Source: Falsiroseomonas sp050563525
GTDB lineage: Bacteria; Pseudomonadota; Alphaproteobacteria; Acetobacterales; Acetobacteraceae
Length of the DNA stretch: 64,000 nucleotides
Direction: 5' to 3'
Assembly (NCBI RefSeq): GCF_050563525.1
Contig: NZ_JBNXUN010000013.1
Span: forward strand, 62,001-126,000
In this document: one piece after another, positions 41,124 to 51,426 of the stretch
Layout: each line of letters opens with the position of its first letter
Position numbering within the stretch: the stretch's first letter is position 1
Position numbers and translations under genes: made by a program
Notes under the pieces: generated by a model
What the model was told of the DNA's origin: nothing
Seen by the model: only the letters and a program-made list of their open reading frames with translations
The model's database searches: none

Positions 41124-41387
41124 GGCGGCTGTCTCCCGATGATGGCCGAAGCTCGGGCTCCGACTATTCTTGCTCCCTCTGTAACAGTAGGACCTCACGC
41201 CTGCCTGAAGCACGCGGGAACATTGGCAGGAAGTACTCCCGCACTCGTTGAGAGAGGCTAGCGCTCCGACCAGCGAACTGTGCGCAGGCTGATCTCTAGA
41301 GATGAGTGCCCGTTTGGGAATGGCTTGTCCCGACGCGGGTGGGGGTGATCCAAGCTCGGGATATGGACCCGATACACCCGAGGCCGG

Positions 41388-41700
41388 ATGGCCGAACTTG
41401 GCCGTAAGACGAAGCGCTACCCCTCCGACCTGACCGACGAGGAATGGGCGCGGACCGAGCCGCTGCTACCGAAACGCTCGCGGCGGGGGCGCGAACCCTC
41501 GGTCGATCTGTGCGAGGTGCGGAACGCGATCCGCTACATGGCGCGCAGCGCGGGAGGCTGGCGGATGCTGCCGGTGCACTTCGGTCCTTGGCAGACGGTC
41601 CACCGGTGGCTCCGGCGCTTCGTCCGGCGCCTGCTGTTCCGCACTATCCACGACGTGGCGCTGATGCTGGACCGCGAGGCGGCGGGCCGGGATCGCATGC
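41388..41700 (+). mobile_element. Truncated IS5-family transposase (N-terminal part)
   Basis: The frame starts as an IS5-type transposase: RKTKRYPSDLTDEEWARTEP, RNAIRYMARSAGGWRMLP and FGPWQTVHRWLRRFVRR, then TIHDVALMLDREAAGRD. These are the N-terminal DUF4096-like residues, about 105 of the normal 250 or more. After about 41695 the similarity stops, and the remaining 24 residues are unrelated sequence running to 41780. The DDE catalytic part and the right end are gone, so it cannot move itself. I could not fix the terminal inverted repeat. It marks the right edge of the accessory patch. Confidence 0.85.
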
Positions 41701-41750
41701 GGGGCCTCCTCATGCTGGCGCCCAACACCGCCCTGCGGCGGCGGGTCCCC

Positions 41751-42902
41751 TCAGGGGCCGGCCCCGGCGTCCCGCAGTAGTTGGTCCACGCGGTCCGCCG
41801 CCGCCGCCCAACTGCCATGGCGCAGCACCTGCGCGCGTGCCGCGAGGCCCAGGCCACGGCGCATCGGTGCGTCCCGGAACAGGCCGATGACGGCGTCCGC
41901 CAGCGCGGCCGGGGCACTGGCGACCAGCGTCTGGTGGCCTGCCGGCAGGACCAGCCCATTCGTGGCCAGCGGCGTCATCACAACCGGCCGCGCGCAGGCC
42001 CAGGATTCCAGCACCTTGTTCTTGATCCCGGCCCCGCTGCGCATCGGCGCGAGCGTCACCCAGCACCGTCCCAGCACCGGCACCATCTCCGCCACATCCG
42101 CCGCCACCTCGATCCCGTCCCGGCCGTGCAGCGCCGCCACCTCGGCCACCGGGTTGCGGCCGGCGACGACGAAGCGGGCGTCCGGAATTGCACGTCGGAT
42201 GCGCGGCCAGATCGCCCTCGCGGCATGCAGCACCGCGTCGATGTTCGGCGCGAAATCCAGCGAGCCGATGAAGCCGAGCGTCGGCTGCACGGCCTCCGCC
42301 GGTACCAGCGCCGCGTCCGGCACCTCCACCCCGTTCGGCACGACATGCACGCGACCGCGCCCGCCGATGCGCGACAGCCAGGCGGCATCGCGTTCGCCGA
42401 CGCAGGTGGTGGCGGCGAAGCAGCGAACGGCGCGGCGGGCGGACAGGGTGGCGACCGGAAGCTGGCTCAGGTTGCGCCAGCGCTCCCGCGGGCCGCCGGC
42501 CAGTGCGCCATGCCAGAACTCCAGCGGGTTGCAGTCGATCATGTCCAGCACGGCGGGCGGCAGGCCGCGCCAGGCTTCCTCCGCCCCCGGCCAGGCCAGC
42601 GCGCGGACCGGCCGGCGGTCCTGCACGAGGCGCTCCACCGAGGCGCGCAGCACGCCCGGGTCGAAGCGCCAGGGGTAGGTCACGCCGGGTCCCTGCAAGG
42701 CCAGCGGCACGTGCTCCACGATTCCGGGCGGCGCTGCCGCCGTGCCGGTTGGCGCCAGCAGCAGGATCGACCAGCGCGTCGCCAGGTGCCGAAGCAGCCC
42801 ATCCACGCGCAGCGCATAGCCGTTGCGCACCGGCCAGGGCGGCAGGGTGCAGACGGCCAGCAGCACCGGGCGGGGCGGCAGGCCGTCCGGCGCCGTGTTC
42901 AT
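41751..42902 (-). CDS. Glycosyltransferase, GT4-like
   Basis: A 383-residue glycosyltransferase of the GT-B fold. N-terminal LLAVCTLPPWPVRNGYALRV is typical of the sugar-transferase group seen with exopolysaccharide systems. The C-terminal donor site contains LGFIGSLDFAPNIDAV and GAGIKNKVLESWACARPVV. It would transfer a sugar from a nucleotide donor to a lipid or glycan at the cytoplasmic face. It begins 4 bases after the Bug-protein stop, at the end of a fumarylacetoacetase-cyclase-Bug run where it has no obvious place. The truncated IS lies just beyond its 3' end. Confidence 0.85.
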   Translation of the reverse strand: MNTAPDGLPPRPVLLAVCTLPPWPVRNGYALRVDGLLRHLATRWSILLLAPTGTAAAPPGIVEHVPLALQGPGVTYPWRFDPGVLRASVERLVQDRRPVRALAWPGAEEAWRGLPPAVLDMIDCNPLEFWHGALAGGPRERWRNLSQLPVATLSARRAVRCFAATTCVGERDAAWLSRIGGRGRVHVVPNGVEVPDAALVPAEAVQPTLGFIGSLDFAPNIDAVLHAARAIWPRIRRAIPDARFVVAGRNPVAEVAALHGRDGIEVAADVAEMVPVLGRCWVTLAPMRSGAGIKNKVLESWACARPVVMTPLATNGLVLPAGHQTLVASAPAALADAVIGLFRDAPMRRGLGLAARAQVLRHGSWAAAADRVDQLLRDAGAGP

Positions 42903-42906
42903 GCCG

Positions 42907-43854
42907 CTACTGCGGCTGCACCCCGAGTTCGCGCAGGATGCGGCCGTAATTTGCGTATTCCGCGTGAATCATCTGCGTCAACTCGGCCCGGGGCACAAAG
43001 CTCACCGGGCTGCGGCTGGTCGCCAGCACGCGGCGCACCGTCGGGTCCTCCAGGCCGGTACGGCAGGCTTCTTCCAGCCGGTCGAGGATCGCGGCGGGCG
43101 TGCCGCGCGGGGCATAGATGCCGACCTGGGAGAATTGCTGTGCGTCGATGCCCTGTTCGCGCGCCGTCGGCACCTCCGGAAAATCCGGATGGCGGTTGGC
43201 GGAGAAGACGGCGAGCATGCGCATCCGCCCCGCCTGCACCAGTTCAGCCACGGAGCTGACGATGGCGGCGGAGAAGTCCAGGCGCCCGGCCAGCGTATCG
43301 TTCACATGCGGCGCCTCGCCCCGGTAGGGAATGTGGTTCATGTCCACGCCGGTGGCACGCTGCACGCGCCAGACCGCGAGCTGCGGCAGGGAATTGGGTC
43401 CCGGGCTGCCGAAGCTCAGCGGCCGCCGGCGGGCCTCCTCGACCAGGCCGGTCAGGTCCTGGATCGGGCTTTCGGCGCGCACGGCGACGGTGATGACGTT
43501 CTCGTTCGTGCCGCACACGCCTTCGAAATTCTCCGGCCCGATGCCGGGGTTCCGCAGCAGATGCGGCTGCACCACGATGGCCGTCATCGGCGTGTGGCCC
43601 AGCGTGTAGCCATCCGCCGCCGCCGCGGCGACGACCCGCATGCCGACGACGCCGGAGGCACCGTCGCGCGTGGTCAGCACCAGCGGCTGGCGCAGCGTGC
43701 GCTGGAGATGCTCGCTCATCGCGCGCATCAGCACATCCGCGGCGCCGGGCGAGTAGGGCATGATCATGGTGATCGGACGCTCGGGAAAGCTTTGCGCCGC
43801 CGCCGGAGCAAGGGGAGTCAGCGCCAGCAGCGCCGCCAGGACAACACGCCGCAT
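42907..43854 (-). CDS. Tripartite tricarboxylate transporter substrate-binding protein (Bug family)
   Basis: A 315-residue periplasmic solute-binding protein. Signal peptide MRRVVLAALLALTPLAPAAAQ, then FPERPITMIMPYSPGAADVL, the usual Bug start. Later come IPYRGEAPHVNDTLAGRLDF and the closing YGRILRELGVQPQ. Bug proteins capture carboxylates for TctAB-type permeases, which are absent here, as is common for orphan Bug genes. The ATG at 43854 has GGAG about 9 bases upstream; a GTG at 43863 overlapping the cyclase stop is possible. Position suggests an aromatic-acid or keto-acid ligand. Confidence 0.9.
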   Translation of the reverse strand: MRRVVLAALLALTPLAPAAAQSFPERPITMIMPYSPGAADVLMRAMSEHLQRTLRQPLVLTTRDGASGVVGMRVVAAAAADGYTLGHTPMTAIVVQPHLLRNPGIGPENFEGVCGTNENVITVAVRAESPIQDLTGLVEEARRRPLSFGSPGPNSLPQLAVWRVQRATGVDMNHIPYRGEAPHVNDTLAGRLDFSAAIVSSVAELVQAGRMRMLAVFSANRHPDFPEVPTAREQGIDAQQFSQVGIYAPRGTPAAILDRLEEACRTGLEDPTVRRVLATSRSPVSFVPRAELTQMIHAEYANYGRILRELGVQPQ

Positions 43855-43859
43855 CTCGC

Positions 43860-44648
43860 TCACTCCTCGATGATGGCCACGGCACGCGTCCAGCCGGCGG
43901 AGGCGCGCTCGATCTTGATGGGGAAGCAGATCACGCTGAAGCCGTGCGGCGGCAGCGCATCCAGGTTGCCGAGCTTTTCCATGTGGCAGTAGCCGATCTC
44001 GCGGCCGGCACGATGGCCTTCCCAGATCAGCGAGGCGTCGCCGGTTTCCCGCACGCGACGTGCCGTGTGGCTGAAGGGCGCGTCCCAGGACCAGGCATCC
44101 GTGCCCACCACGCGCACGCCTTGTTCCAGCATCCACAGCGTCGCCGCCTTGCCGATGCCGCAGCCGGTGTCGATGAAATCCGCCTCGCCGTAGCGCGCCC
44201 CGGCGGCGGTGTTCACGACGACGATCTCGAGCGGCTTCAGCACGTGGCCGATGCGGTCCAGCTCCCGCCGAATGTCGTCCGGCGTCGCGACGTAGCCATC
44301 CTCGAAATGCCGGAAATCCAGCTTCACGCCGGGCTGGAAGCACCAGTCCAGCGGCACCTCGTCGATCCGCATGGAGGGCCTTCCGCCAGGCACCAGCGCC
44401 TCGTCCATGCGGGAGAAGTAGTGGTAGGGCGCGTCGAGATGCGTGCCGTTGTGGGTGGAGATCGCCACCTGTTCCACCGCCGCGTACTCGCCCTCCGGCA
44501 GCGCCTCGACAGGGACGCCCATCAGCGCGGCCATCGATGGCGCGGTCGCGTGGTGATCGCGGTAGTCGATCTTCGGCAGCATGTGCGGCGGGTCGGACGC
44601 GATGCCGGCCTTCAGCGTGGAGGAGATGTCGATGATGCGTCTAGGCAT
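43860..44648 (-). CDS. Cyclase family / kynurenine formamidase-like metal hydrolase
   Basis: A 262-residue protein of the cyclase family, whose metal site is HxGTHxDxPxH. Here the motif is HNGTHLDAPYHYF, intact. The closing GFSVICFPIKIERASAGWTR is also typical. Members hydrolyse amides such as formylkynurenine or act on small cyclic acids. The neighbouring fumarylacetoacetase gene, 30 bases upstream, suggests aromatic amino acid breakdown. A kynurenine-like substrate is only an inference. Confidence 0.88.
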   Translation of the reverse strand: MPRRIIDISSTLKAGIASDPPHMLPKIDYRDHHATAPSMAALMGVPVEALPEGEYAAVEQVAISTHNGTHLDAPYHYFSRMDEALVPGGRPSMRIDEVPLDWCFQPGVKLDFRHFEDGYVATPDDIRRELDRIGHVLKPLEIVVVNTAAGARYGEADFIDTGCGIGKAATLWMLEQGVRVVGTDAWSWDAPFSHTARRVRETGDASLIWEGHRAGREIGYCHMEKLGNLDALPPHGFSVICFPIKIERASAGWTRAVAIIEE

Positions 44649-44678
44649 TGTCCTGCCGTTTCCCCGGTTGTCGTTGTT

Positions 44679-45965
44679 TCAGTCGGGCCAGGCCGGTGCC
44701 GGCAGGACCGCGGCGCGGCACTCGCCGAAGCCGATCGGCACGGCGCCCGGCGCATGCGCCCGCGCGCGGAAGATCACCTCGTCGCCATCCTCCAGGAAAC
44801 GTCGCTCTTCCCCGTTCGGCAGCGTGATGGGGCCGGTCAGCGCGATCTCGGCGAGGCAGGCGCGGGCGCCGTCCTCGGGGCCGGAACAGGTGCCGCTGCC
44901 GAACAGGTCGCCGGGCAGCAGGCTGCACCCGTTCGAGGCGTGATGGGCGACGAGCTGCGCCGGCGTCCAGTACATCGCGGCGAAATCCGTGGCGGTGATG
45001 CGCGCCGGGGCCACGCCCGCCCCGCGCATCGCGGGCGTCAGCAGCAGCACCTGCATGGCGACGGACAACTGCCCGCCGGTGGCATGAAGATGCGCGGGCA
45101 CCGGCAGGTCGCCCGTGGGCCGTCGCGCGGCCCCGGTGGCGAAGGGGATCATCGCCTCCGCCGTCACCACCCAGGGGGAGACGGTGGTGCCCAGGCTCTT
45201 GCCCAGGAAGGGGCCGAGCGGCGGCATTTCCAGCATCTGGATCTCCCGCGCCGACCAGTCGTTCAACAGGCCGTAGCCGAACAGCCGCGACGGCGCCTGG
45301 CGCATCGGCACCGGTGTGCCCAGCGCGTTCTCCCCGGCGATCCAGATCGCCAGTTCCAGCTCGAAGTCCAGCCGCCGTTCCGGGCCGAAGGTCACGCTGC
45401 CATCGGCTTCCCGCCGCTGCCCGTGCGGCCGCACCACCGGCGTGCCGCTGACGCGGAGCGAGGAGGCGCGGGAATGGTAGGCGATCGGCAGATGCTCGAA
45501 GGCCGGCGGCAGCGGCGCCTGCGGGTTCTTCAGCGCGCCCAGCCGGGCGGAATGGTCGCGGGAGACCATGAAGTCCGTGAAGTTGGCGACCACGGCCGGC
45601 AGGTGCATCGCAACCTCCGCCATCGGCACCAGGATCTCCCCGGCCCGCGCCTGGCCCGCGCCGCCTTGCCGCAGGAGCCGGGAGGCGCCCGCGCGCAGCC
45701 GGGCCGAGGTCTCGCGGCCGCGGGCCATCAGCGGGTTCAGCGTCGGCGCCGACAGGACCTCCGCATCCTCGAGCAGCCCGGCCTCGCCGGCGGCACGCAG
45801 GTCCAGCACCTGGTCGCCGATCGCCATGCCGATGCGCGGCGCGCCGCCGGAGCGGGAGAACACGCCGAGCGGCAGGTTCTGGATCGGGAAGTCGGTGTCC
45901 GGCGCATGGGCCGATCCCACCCAGGACCGCAGGGCGGCATCATGCGTTTCGTTGGGCGTTTCCAT
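44679..45965 (-). CDS. fahA: Fumarylacetoacetase
   Basis: A 428-residue enzyme that splits fumarylacetoacetate into fumarate and acetoacetate, the last step of tyrosine and homogentisate breakdown. It has the two-domain layout: an N-terminal domain, then the FAH domain with DFMVSRDHSARLG, LDFELELAIWIAG, LFGYGLLNDWSAREIQ and GDLFGSGTCSGPED. hmgA and a maleylacetoacetate isomerase gene are not in this window. The start is ATG 45965. It is divergent from a GntR regulator with a 56-base gap, so it is probably under that regulator's control. Confidence 0.93.
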   Translation of the reverse strand: METPNETHDAALRSWVGSAHAPDTDFPIQNLPLGVFSRSGGAPRIGMAIGDQVLDLRAAGEAGLLEDAEVLSAPTLNPLMARGRETSARLRAGASRLLRQGGAGQARAGEILVPMAEVAMHLPAVVANFTDFMVSRDHSARLGALKNPQAPLPPAFEHLPIAYHSRASSLRVSGTPVVRPHGQRREADGSVTFGPERRLDFELELAIWIAGENALGTPVPMRQAPSRLFGYGLLNDWSAREIQMLEMPPLGPFLGKSLGTTVSPWVVTAEAMIPFATGAARRPTGDLPVPAHLHATGGQLSVAMQVLLLTPAMRGAGVAPARITATDFAAMYWTPAQLVAHHASNGCSLLPGDLFGSGTCSGPEDGARACLAEIALTGPITLPNGEERRFLEDGDEVIFRARAHAPGAVPIGFGECRAAVLPAPAWPD

Positions 45966-46002
45966 GCGCGCATGATGTCGCGCTGGACAGCGCTTGCCTA
46001 GA

Positions 46003-46017
46003 GGAAATATAAATTCC
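46003..46017. promoter_or_regulatory. AT-rich near-palindrome between fahA and gntR
   Basis: GGAA-ATATAAA-TTCC lies in the 56-base divergent gap and is unusually AT-rich for this genome. It could hold a -10 region for either gene and an operator for the GntR protein. The arms are only four bases long, so this is a candidate, not an established site. Confidence 0.35.
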
Positions 46018-46021
46018 GCCA

Positions 46022-46705
46022 ATGATCGAACAAACCCCTGATTCGACGTTGGCTGAATCTGCGGCCCGGCGGCTGCGGCACGACATCGTCGCCGGTAGCC
46101 TGGCGCCGAAGGCACGGCTGCGGTTGCGCGACCTGACGGCCAAGTACGGCCTTGGCGCCACCCCGCTGCGGGAGGCGCTGGCCCGGCTGGCGGCGGAGGG
46201 GCTGGTGGTGCTGGAGGGGCAGAAGGGCTTCTCCGTGCCACCCGTCACCCGCGCCCACCTGGACGACATCACCCGGTCCCGCCAGATCGTGGAGCCGGAG
46301 GCGCTGCGCCTGGCGATGCAGTCCGGCGATGCGGAATGGGAGGATGGGATCGTCACGGCGCTGTCGCTGCTGCGGCACGAGATTGGCCGCCGCGACCCGG
46401 GAAGCGAGGACTGGCTGGACCGCTACGAGGCGCGGCACCATCGCTTCCACGCCGCGCTGATCGCCGGCTGCCCCCTGCCCTCGCTCAAGCGGTTCTGCGA
46501 GGAGCTGTATGTGCAGAAGACCCGCTACCGCCGCGTCATGAAGATCGCCTTCCAAGATTGGGACCACATGCTGGGCGTTCATGTCCGCCTGGCGGACCTG
46601 GCGCTGGCGCGGGATGCGGAGGCGGCCGGGCAGCTGGCCGCGCATATCGGCAAGACGGCCGAGCATGTGCTCGCGCTGCTGGACGGCCAGGCGCGCACCG
46701 GCTGA
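46022..46705 (+). CDS. GntR family regulator with FCD ligand domain
   Basis: A 227-residue transcription factor. Residues 10-75 are the winged helix (RLRHDIVAGSLAPKARLRLR then ATPLREALARLAAEGLVVLE). Residues 85-220 are an all-helical FCD effector domain, with metal-type residues in HHRFHAALIAGC and a closing AAHIGKTAEHVLALL. FCD regulators usually bind organic acids and act on adjacent catabolic genes. Divergent orientation to fahA makes the fahA-cyclase-Bug run its likely target. Confidence 0.9.
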   Translation: MIEQTPDSTLAESAARRLRHDIVAGSLAPKARLRLRDLTAKYGLGATPLREALARLAAEGLVVLEGQKGFSVPPVTRAHLDDITRSRQIVEPEALRLAMQSGDAEWEDGIVTALSLLRHEIGRRDPGSEDWLDRYEARHHRFHAALIAGCPLPSLKRFCEELYVQKTRYRRVMKIAFQDWDHMLGVHVRLADLALARDAEAAGQLAAHIGKTAEHVLALLDGQARTG

Positions 46706-46718
46706 GCCGGCACCGAGC

Positions 46719-47546
46719 TCAGCCCTTCACCGCCCCCGCCGTCAGGCCGGAGACGATGCGGCGCTGGAACACCAGCACCAGCAGGATCAGAGGCACGGTG
46801 ACGATGACGCTGGCGGCCATGATGCGGCCCCAGGGCAGCTCGAACGAACTGGCCCCGCTGATCAACGCGATCGCGACGGGCACGGTGCGCATCTCATCCG
46901 TCAGGGTGAAGGTCAGCGCGAACAGGAACTCGTTCCAGGCGGCAATGAAGGCGAGCAGGCCGGTGGTTGCCATCGCAGGTCCCAGCAGCGGCAGGAAGAT
47001 GCGGGTCAGCACCACCCAGGGCGAGGCACCGTCCATCATCGCGGCTTCCTCCAGTTCCACCGGCATCTCCCGCATGAAGGTGGTCAGCACCCAGACGGTG
47101 AAGGGCAGCGTGAAGATCAGGTAGCTCAGCACCAGCCCGGCCAGATTGTTGTATAGGCCGAGCGCGCGGATCAGCTCGAACAGCCCCGACAGCACCGCGA
47201 CCTGCGGGAACATCGACACGCCGAGGATCACCAGCAGCAGCATCGTCCGACCACGGAACTGCACGCGCCCCAGGGCATAGGAGGCGGTGACGCCGAGGAA
47301 CAGCGACAGCGCGACGACGGACCCCGCGACGATGACGGAATTCAGGATGTTGCGGCCGAAGGGCTGGCCCTGGAACACCGCGGCGTAGTTCGACCATTGC
47401 GGTGAGGACGGCCAGAACTCCGCCTCGAACAGCGCGCTGCCCGACTTCAGCGACGACACGATGGCCCAGTAGAACGGGAACACCGTGTAGGCGACGATCA
47501 CCAGCACCAGCAGGAAGAAGGCGGCGCGGCCAAGGACCTTCTTCAT
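46719..47546 (-). CDS. Carbohydrate ABC transporter permease (MalG type)
   Basis: A 275-residue inner-membrane permease with six hydrophobic segments. The cytoplasmic EAA loop that docks the ATPase is visible: EEAAMMDGASPWVVLTRIFL then PLLGP. The family ending RRIVSGLTAGAVKG is present. The start overlaps the MalF-type gene by 4 bases. Substrate unknown; binding-protein type suggests a sugar or sugar-like compound. Confidence 0.92.
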   Translation of the reverse strand: MKKVLGRAAFFLLVLVIVAYTVFPFYWAIVSSLKSGSALFEAEFWPSSPQWSNYAAVFQGQPFGRNILNSVIVAGSVVALSLFLGVTASYALGRVQFRGRTMLLLVILGVSMFPQVAVLSGLFELIRALGLYNNLAGLVLSYLIFTLPFTVWVLTTFMREMPVELEEAAMMDGASPWVVLTRIFLPLLGPAMATTGLLAFIAAWNEFLFALTFTLTDEMRTVPVAIALISGASSFELPWGRIMAASVIVTVPLILLVLVFQRRIVSGLTAGAVKG

Positions 47547-48438
47547 CGACCGGGCTCCGCGCCGAGCCTTACGCGTCCGAAGGTGATGAACAGCGCCGTT
47601 ACCACCGCGATCACCAGGAACAGCCCGGTGGCGGCGGCGGACCCGTAGCCGACATCCTGGAAATCCACCAATTGCTGCCGCGCATAGACGGACATGGAGG
47701 CGGTGGCGCGGCTGTTGCCGGTCAGGACATACATCAGGTCGAACACCCGTAGCGCGTCCAGCGTGCGGAAGATGACGGCGACCATCAGCGCCGGCCAGAT
47801 CAGCGGCAGCGTGATGCGGAAGAAGCGGCCGACTGGGCCGAGGCCGTCGATCTCCGCCGCCTCGTACAGCTCATCCGGCAGCAGTTGCAGCGCCGCCAGC
47901 ACCAGCAGCGCCATGAAGGGCGTCGTCTTCCAGACATCGACGGCGATGACGGAGGCCATGGCGGTCGCGGGGTTCGCGGTCCAGGCGCGCGGCTCCGCGA
48001 TCAGGCCCAAATTCAGAAGGATCTCGTTGAGCACGCCGTACTGGTCATGCAGCATCCAGCCCCACATCTGCGCGGAGACCACGGTCGGGATCGCCCATGG
48101 GATGAGCATGGCGGCGCGCATAAGCCCGCGCCCGCGCATCCGCGTGTTCAGCACCAGCGCGATGATGATGCCGAGCAGCGTCTCCAGCGTCACGGACGCG
48201 CCGGCGAAGACCAGCGTGTTGCGCACCGCGATCCACCAGTCGGGATCAGTGAACAGGAAGCCGTAATTCTCCAGCCCAACGAAGGCGAAGTCATCCAGCG
48301 TGTCGAGCCGTGCATCGGTCAGCGAGAACCAGATGGTGCGTGCCAATGGCCAGCCGGCCACCGCGGTGATGGTGACCAGGACCGGCAGCAGGAACAGCCA
48401 GGCGGCGCGGGTTCTCTGCCGTGCGAGCGTCGATCCGC

Positions 48439-48445
<7 letters not shown>
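47543..48445 (-). CDS. Carbohydrate ABC transporter permease (MalF type)
   Basis: A 300-residue permease with six hydrophobic segments. The EAA loop reads ELYEAAEIDGLGPVGRFFRI then TLPLIWP. LVTITAVAGWPLARTIWFSL marks the first membrane span. The start overlaps the binding-protein gene by 7 bases and the end overlaps the MalG-type gene by 4, so all three are coupled. A gene for the ATP-binding subunit is missing from the cluster. Confidence 0.92.
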
Positions 48446-49695
<1,250 letters not shown>

Positions 49696-49798
49696 CCGTC
49701 TTCCTCCCGTTGCGTGCGCGGTCCTTGCGGAGCCGGGTCACACAACGCGAAGCCCTGCCCTGGCGCAACCGCCGGTCGCAGGGTCGTGAACAGCCGCC

Positions 49799-51361
49799 CT
49801 ACCATTCCCCCAGGAAGACGCCGGCCGCCTTGTGCCGGTCCGTGCGCAGTTCGGCCTCCGCCCAGGTCAGCGTGGTGCGGCGCTTCAGGCCGGTGAACCA
49901 GGCCAGCAGCCGTTCGCGCATCGCCGCCCGCACGCCCTCCAGCGCCGGGTCGGCACCAAGGTCGAAGAACTCCTCCGGGTCGGCGTGCAGGTCGAACAGT
50001 TGTGGGCGATAGCCGCTGGTCCAGTGCACGTATTTCCAGCGCGCGTCGCGCAGCATCCAGGCGTGGTGGTGCCCGGTCGGCAGGCCAAGCCGCCGCCGCG
50101 CGCCGCGAAAGGTCCAGTCCAGCTCGGACACCACCGCATCGCGCCAGCCGGTCGCGGTGCCGCGCGTCAACGGCAGCAGCGAGCGTCCCTCCAGCAGGTG
50201 CGGCGCCGGGTCGAGGCCGAGCGCGTCCAGGAAGGTCGGCACCAGGTCGATCGATTCGACGAAGCGCTGCTCCACCGTCCCGCGCGTGGCGTTCGCTTCG
50301 GGCGAGGGATCATAGACCAGGAAGGGCACGCGCTGGATGCAGTCGTGGAACAGCTCCTTCTCGCCCAGCCAATGATCCCCGAGGTAGTCGCCGTGGTCGG
50401 AGCAGAACACCACCAGCGTGTCGTCCCAGCGGCCAAGCCGCGTCAGCGCCTCCCACACCCGGCCGAGATGGTCGTCGAGCTGGGTGATCAGGCCCTGGTA
50501 GGCCGGGCGGACCGTGGCGATGCAGTCGTCCGACTGGAAGTTTTCCGAAACTTCCTCCTTCTGCCATTCGCGCATCAGGGGATGGATATCAGCACCGCGT
50601 TCGGCGGCGTGGCGGGACACCGGCAGGCACTGGTTCGGCGAATACATCGCGTGGTAGGGCGCGGGCGCGATGTAGGGCCAGTGCGGCTTGACGTAGGACA
50701 GGTGCAGCACCCAGGGCTTGTCCCCCTGCGCCTCCATGAACCGGATCGCCTGGTCGGTGGTGTAGGCGGTCTCGCTGTGTTCCTCGGCCACCCGCGCCGG
50801 CAGCCGCGCGTTGCGCATCTTCCAGCCATTGTGGATGCCGCCCTGTTCGTCCTGCACGGCGATCACGTAGTCGGTCCAGGGGTCGGCGCTGTCGTAGCCC
50901 TTGCTGCGCAGCCACTCGGCGTAGGCACTGTCGGGCTCGGCGTGGTGGCCGTCATGGCGGTCCACCAGGGTGAACCAGCCTTCCTCCAGCAGCGCGGCGA
51001 TATCGCTCTGACCGTCGAGCTCAAGCCGCTTCATGCCGTGCGCGTCGGGCAGCACATGCGTCTTGCCGGCCAGCGCCAGGGTGCGCCCAGCCTCCCGCAG
51101 GTGCCAGCCCAGCGTCACCTCCCCCACCGAGAGCGGCACGCGGTTGTGGGTCGCGCCATGGGTCGAGACATAGCGCCCAGTGTACGTCGACATGCGGGAT
51201 GGGCCGCAGATGCCCGACTGCACATAGGCCTGGGCGAAGCGCACGCCGCGGGCGGCCAGGGCATCCAGGTTCGGCGTCTTCAGGAACGGGTGGCCGGCGC
51301 AACCCATGTGGTCCCAGCGCAGCTGGTCGCACATGATGAACAGCACGTTGCGCACGGCCAT
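49799..51361 (-). CDS. Sulfatase-superfamily hydrolase (formylglycine type, phosphonate-monoesterase-like)
   Basis: A 520-residue enzyme of the alkaline phosphatase/sulfatase superfamily. It starts RNVLFIMCDQLRWDHMGC and has the formylglycine motif C-x-P-x-R as CGPSR (Cys52-Arg56, in QSGICGPSRMSTYTGRY). Metal ligands appear in FCSDHGDYLGDH and GKTHVLPDAHG. The early CDQLRWD and overall length resemble phosphonate monoester hydrolases and arylsulfatases that accept several esters. No signal peptide, so it is cytoplasmic. A formylglycine-generating enzyme is needed but not encoded here. The start is ATG 51361; the substrate may arrive by the adjacent ABC importer. Confidence 0.88.
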   Translation of the reverse strand: MAVRNVLFIMCDQLRWDHMGCAGHPFLKTPNLDALAARGVRFAQAYVQSGICGPSRMSTYTGRYVSTHGATHNRVPLSVGEVTLGWHLREAGRTLALAGKTHVLPDAHGMKRLELDGQSDIAALLEEGWFTLVDRHDGHHAEPDSAYAEWLRSKGYDSADPWTDYVIAVQDEQGGIHNGWKMRNARLPARVAEEHSETAYTTDQAIRFMEAQGDKPWVLHLSYVKPHWPYIAPAPYHAMYSPNQCLPVSRHAAERGADIHPLMREWQKEEVSENFQSDDCIATVRPAYQGLITQLDDHLGRVWEALTRLGRWDDTLVVFCSDHGDYLGDHWLGEKELFHDCIQRVPFLVYDPSPEANATRGTVEQRFVESIDLVPTFLDALGLDPAPHLLEGRSLLPLTRGTATGWRDAVVSELDWTFRGARRRLGLPTGHHHAWMLRDARWKYVHWTSGYRPQLFDLHADPEEFFDLGADPALEGVRAAMRERLLAWFTGLKRRTTLTWAEAELRTDRHKAAGVFLGEW

Positions 51362-51426
51362 CGGCCTTGTCCCTCCCCGGTCAGGCGTCCAGCATAGGCC
51401 GCAAGAAATCATCATGGGAGGTCTGG

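Noticed and set aside
35746..41700. A phage or integrative element with an intact integrase behind tRNA-Gly
   Set aside because: No recombinase-like frame and no second copy of the tRNA 3' end could be found by eye; only an eroded accessory region is supported.
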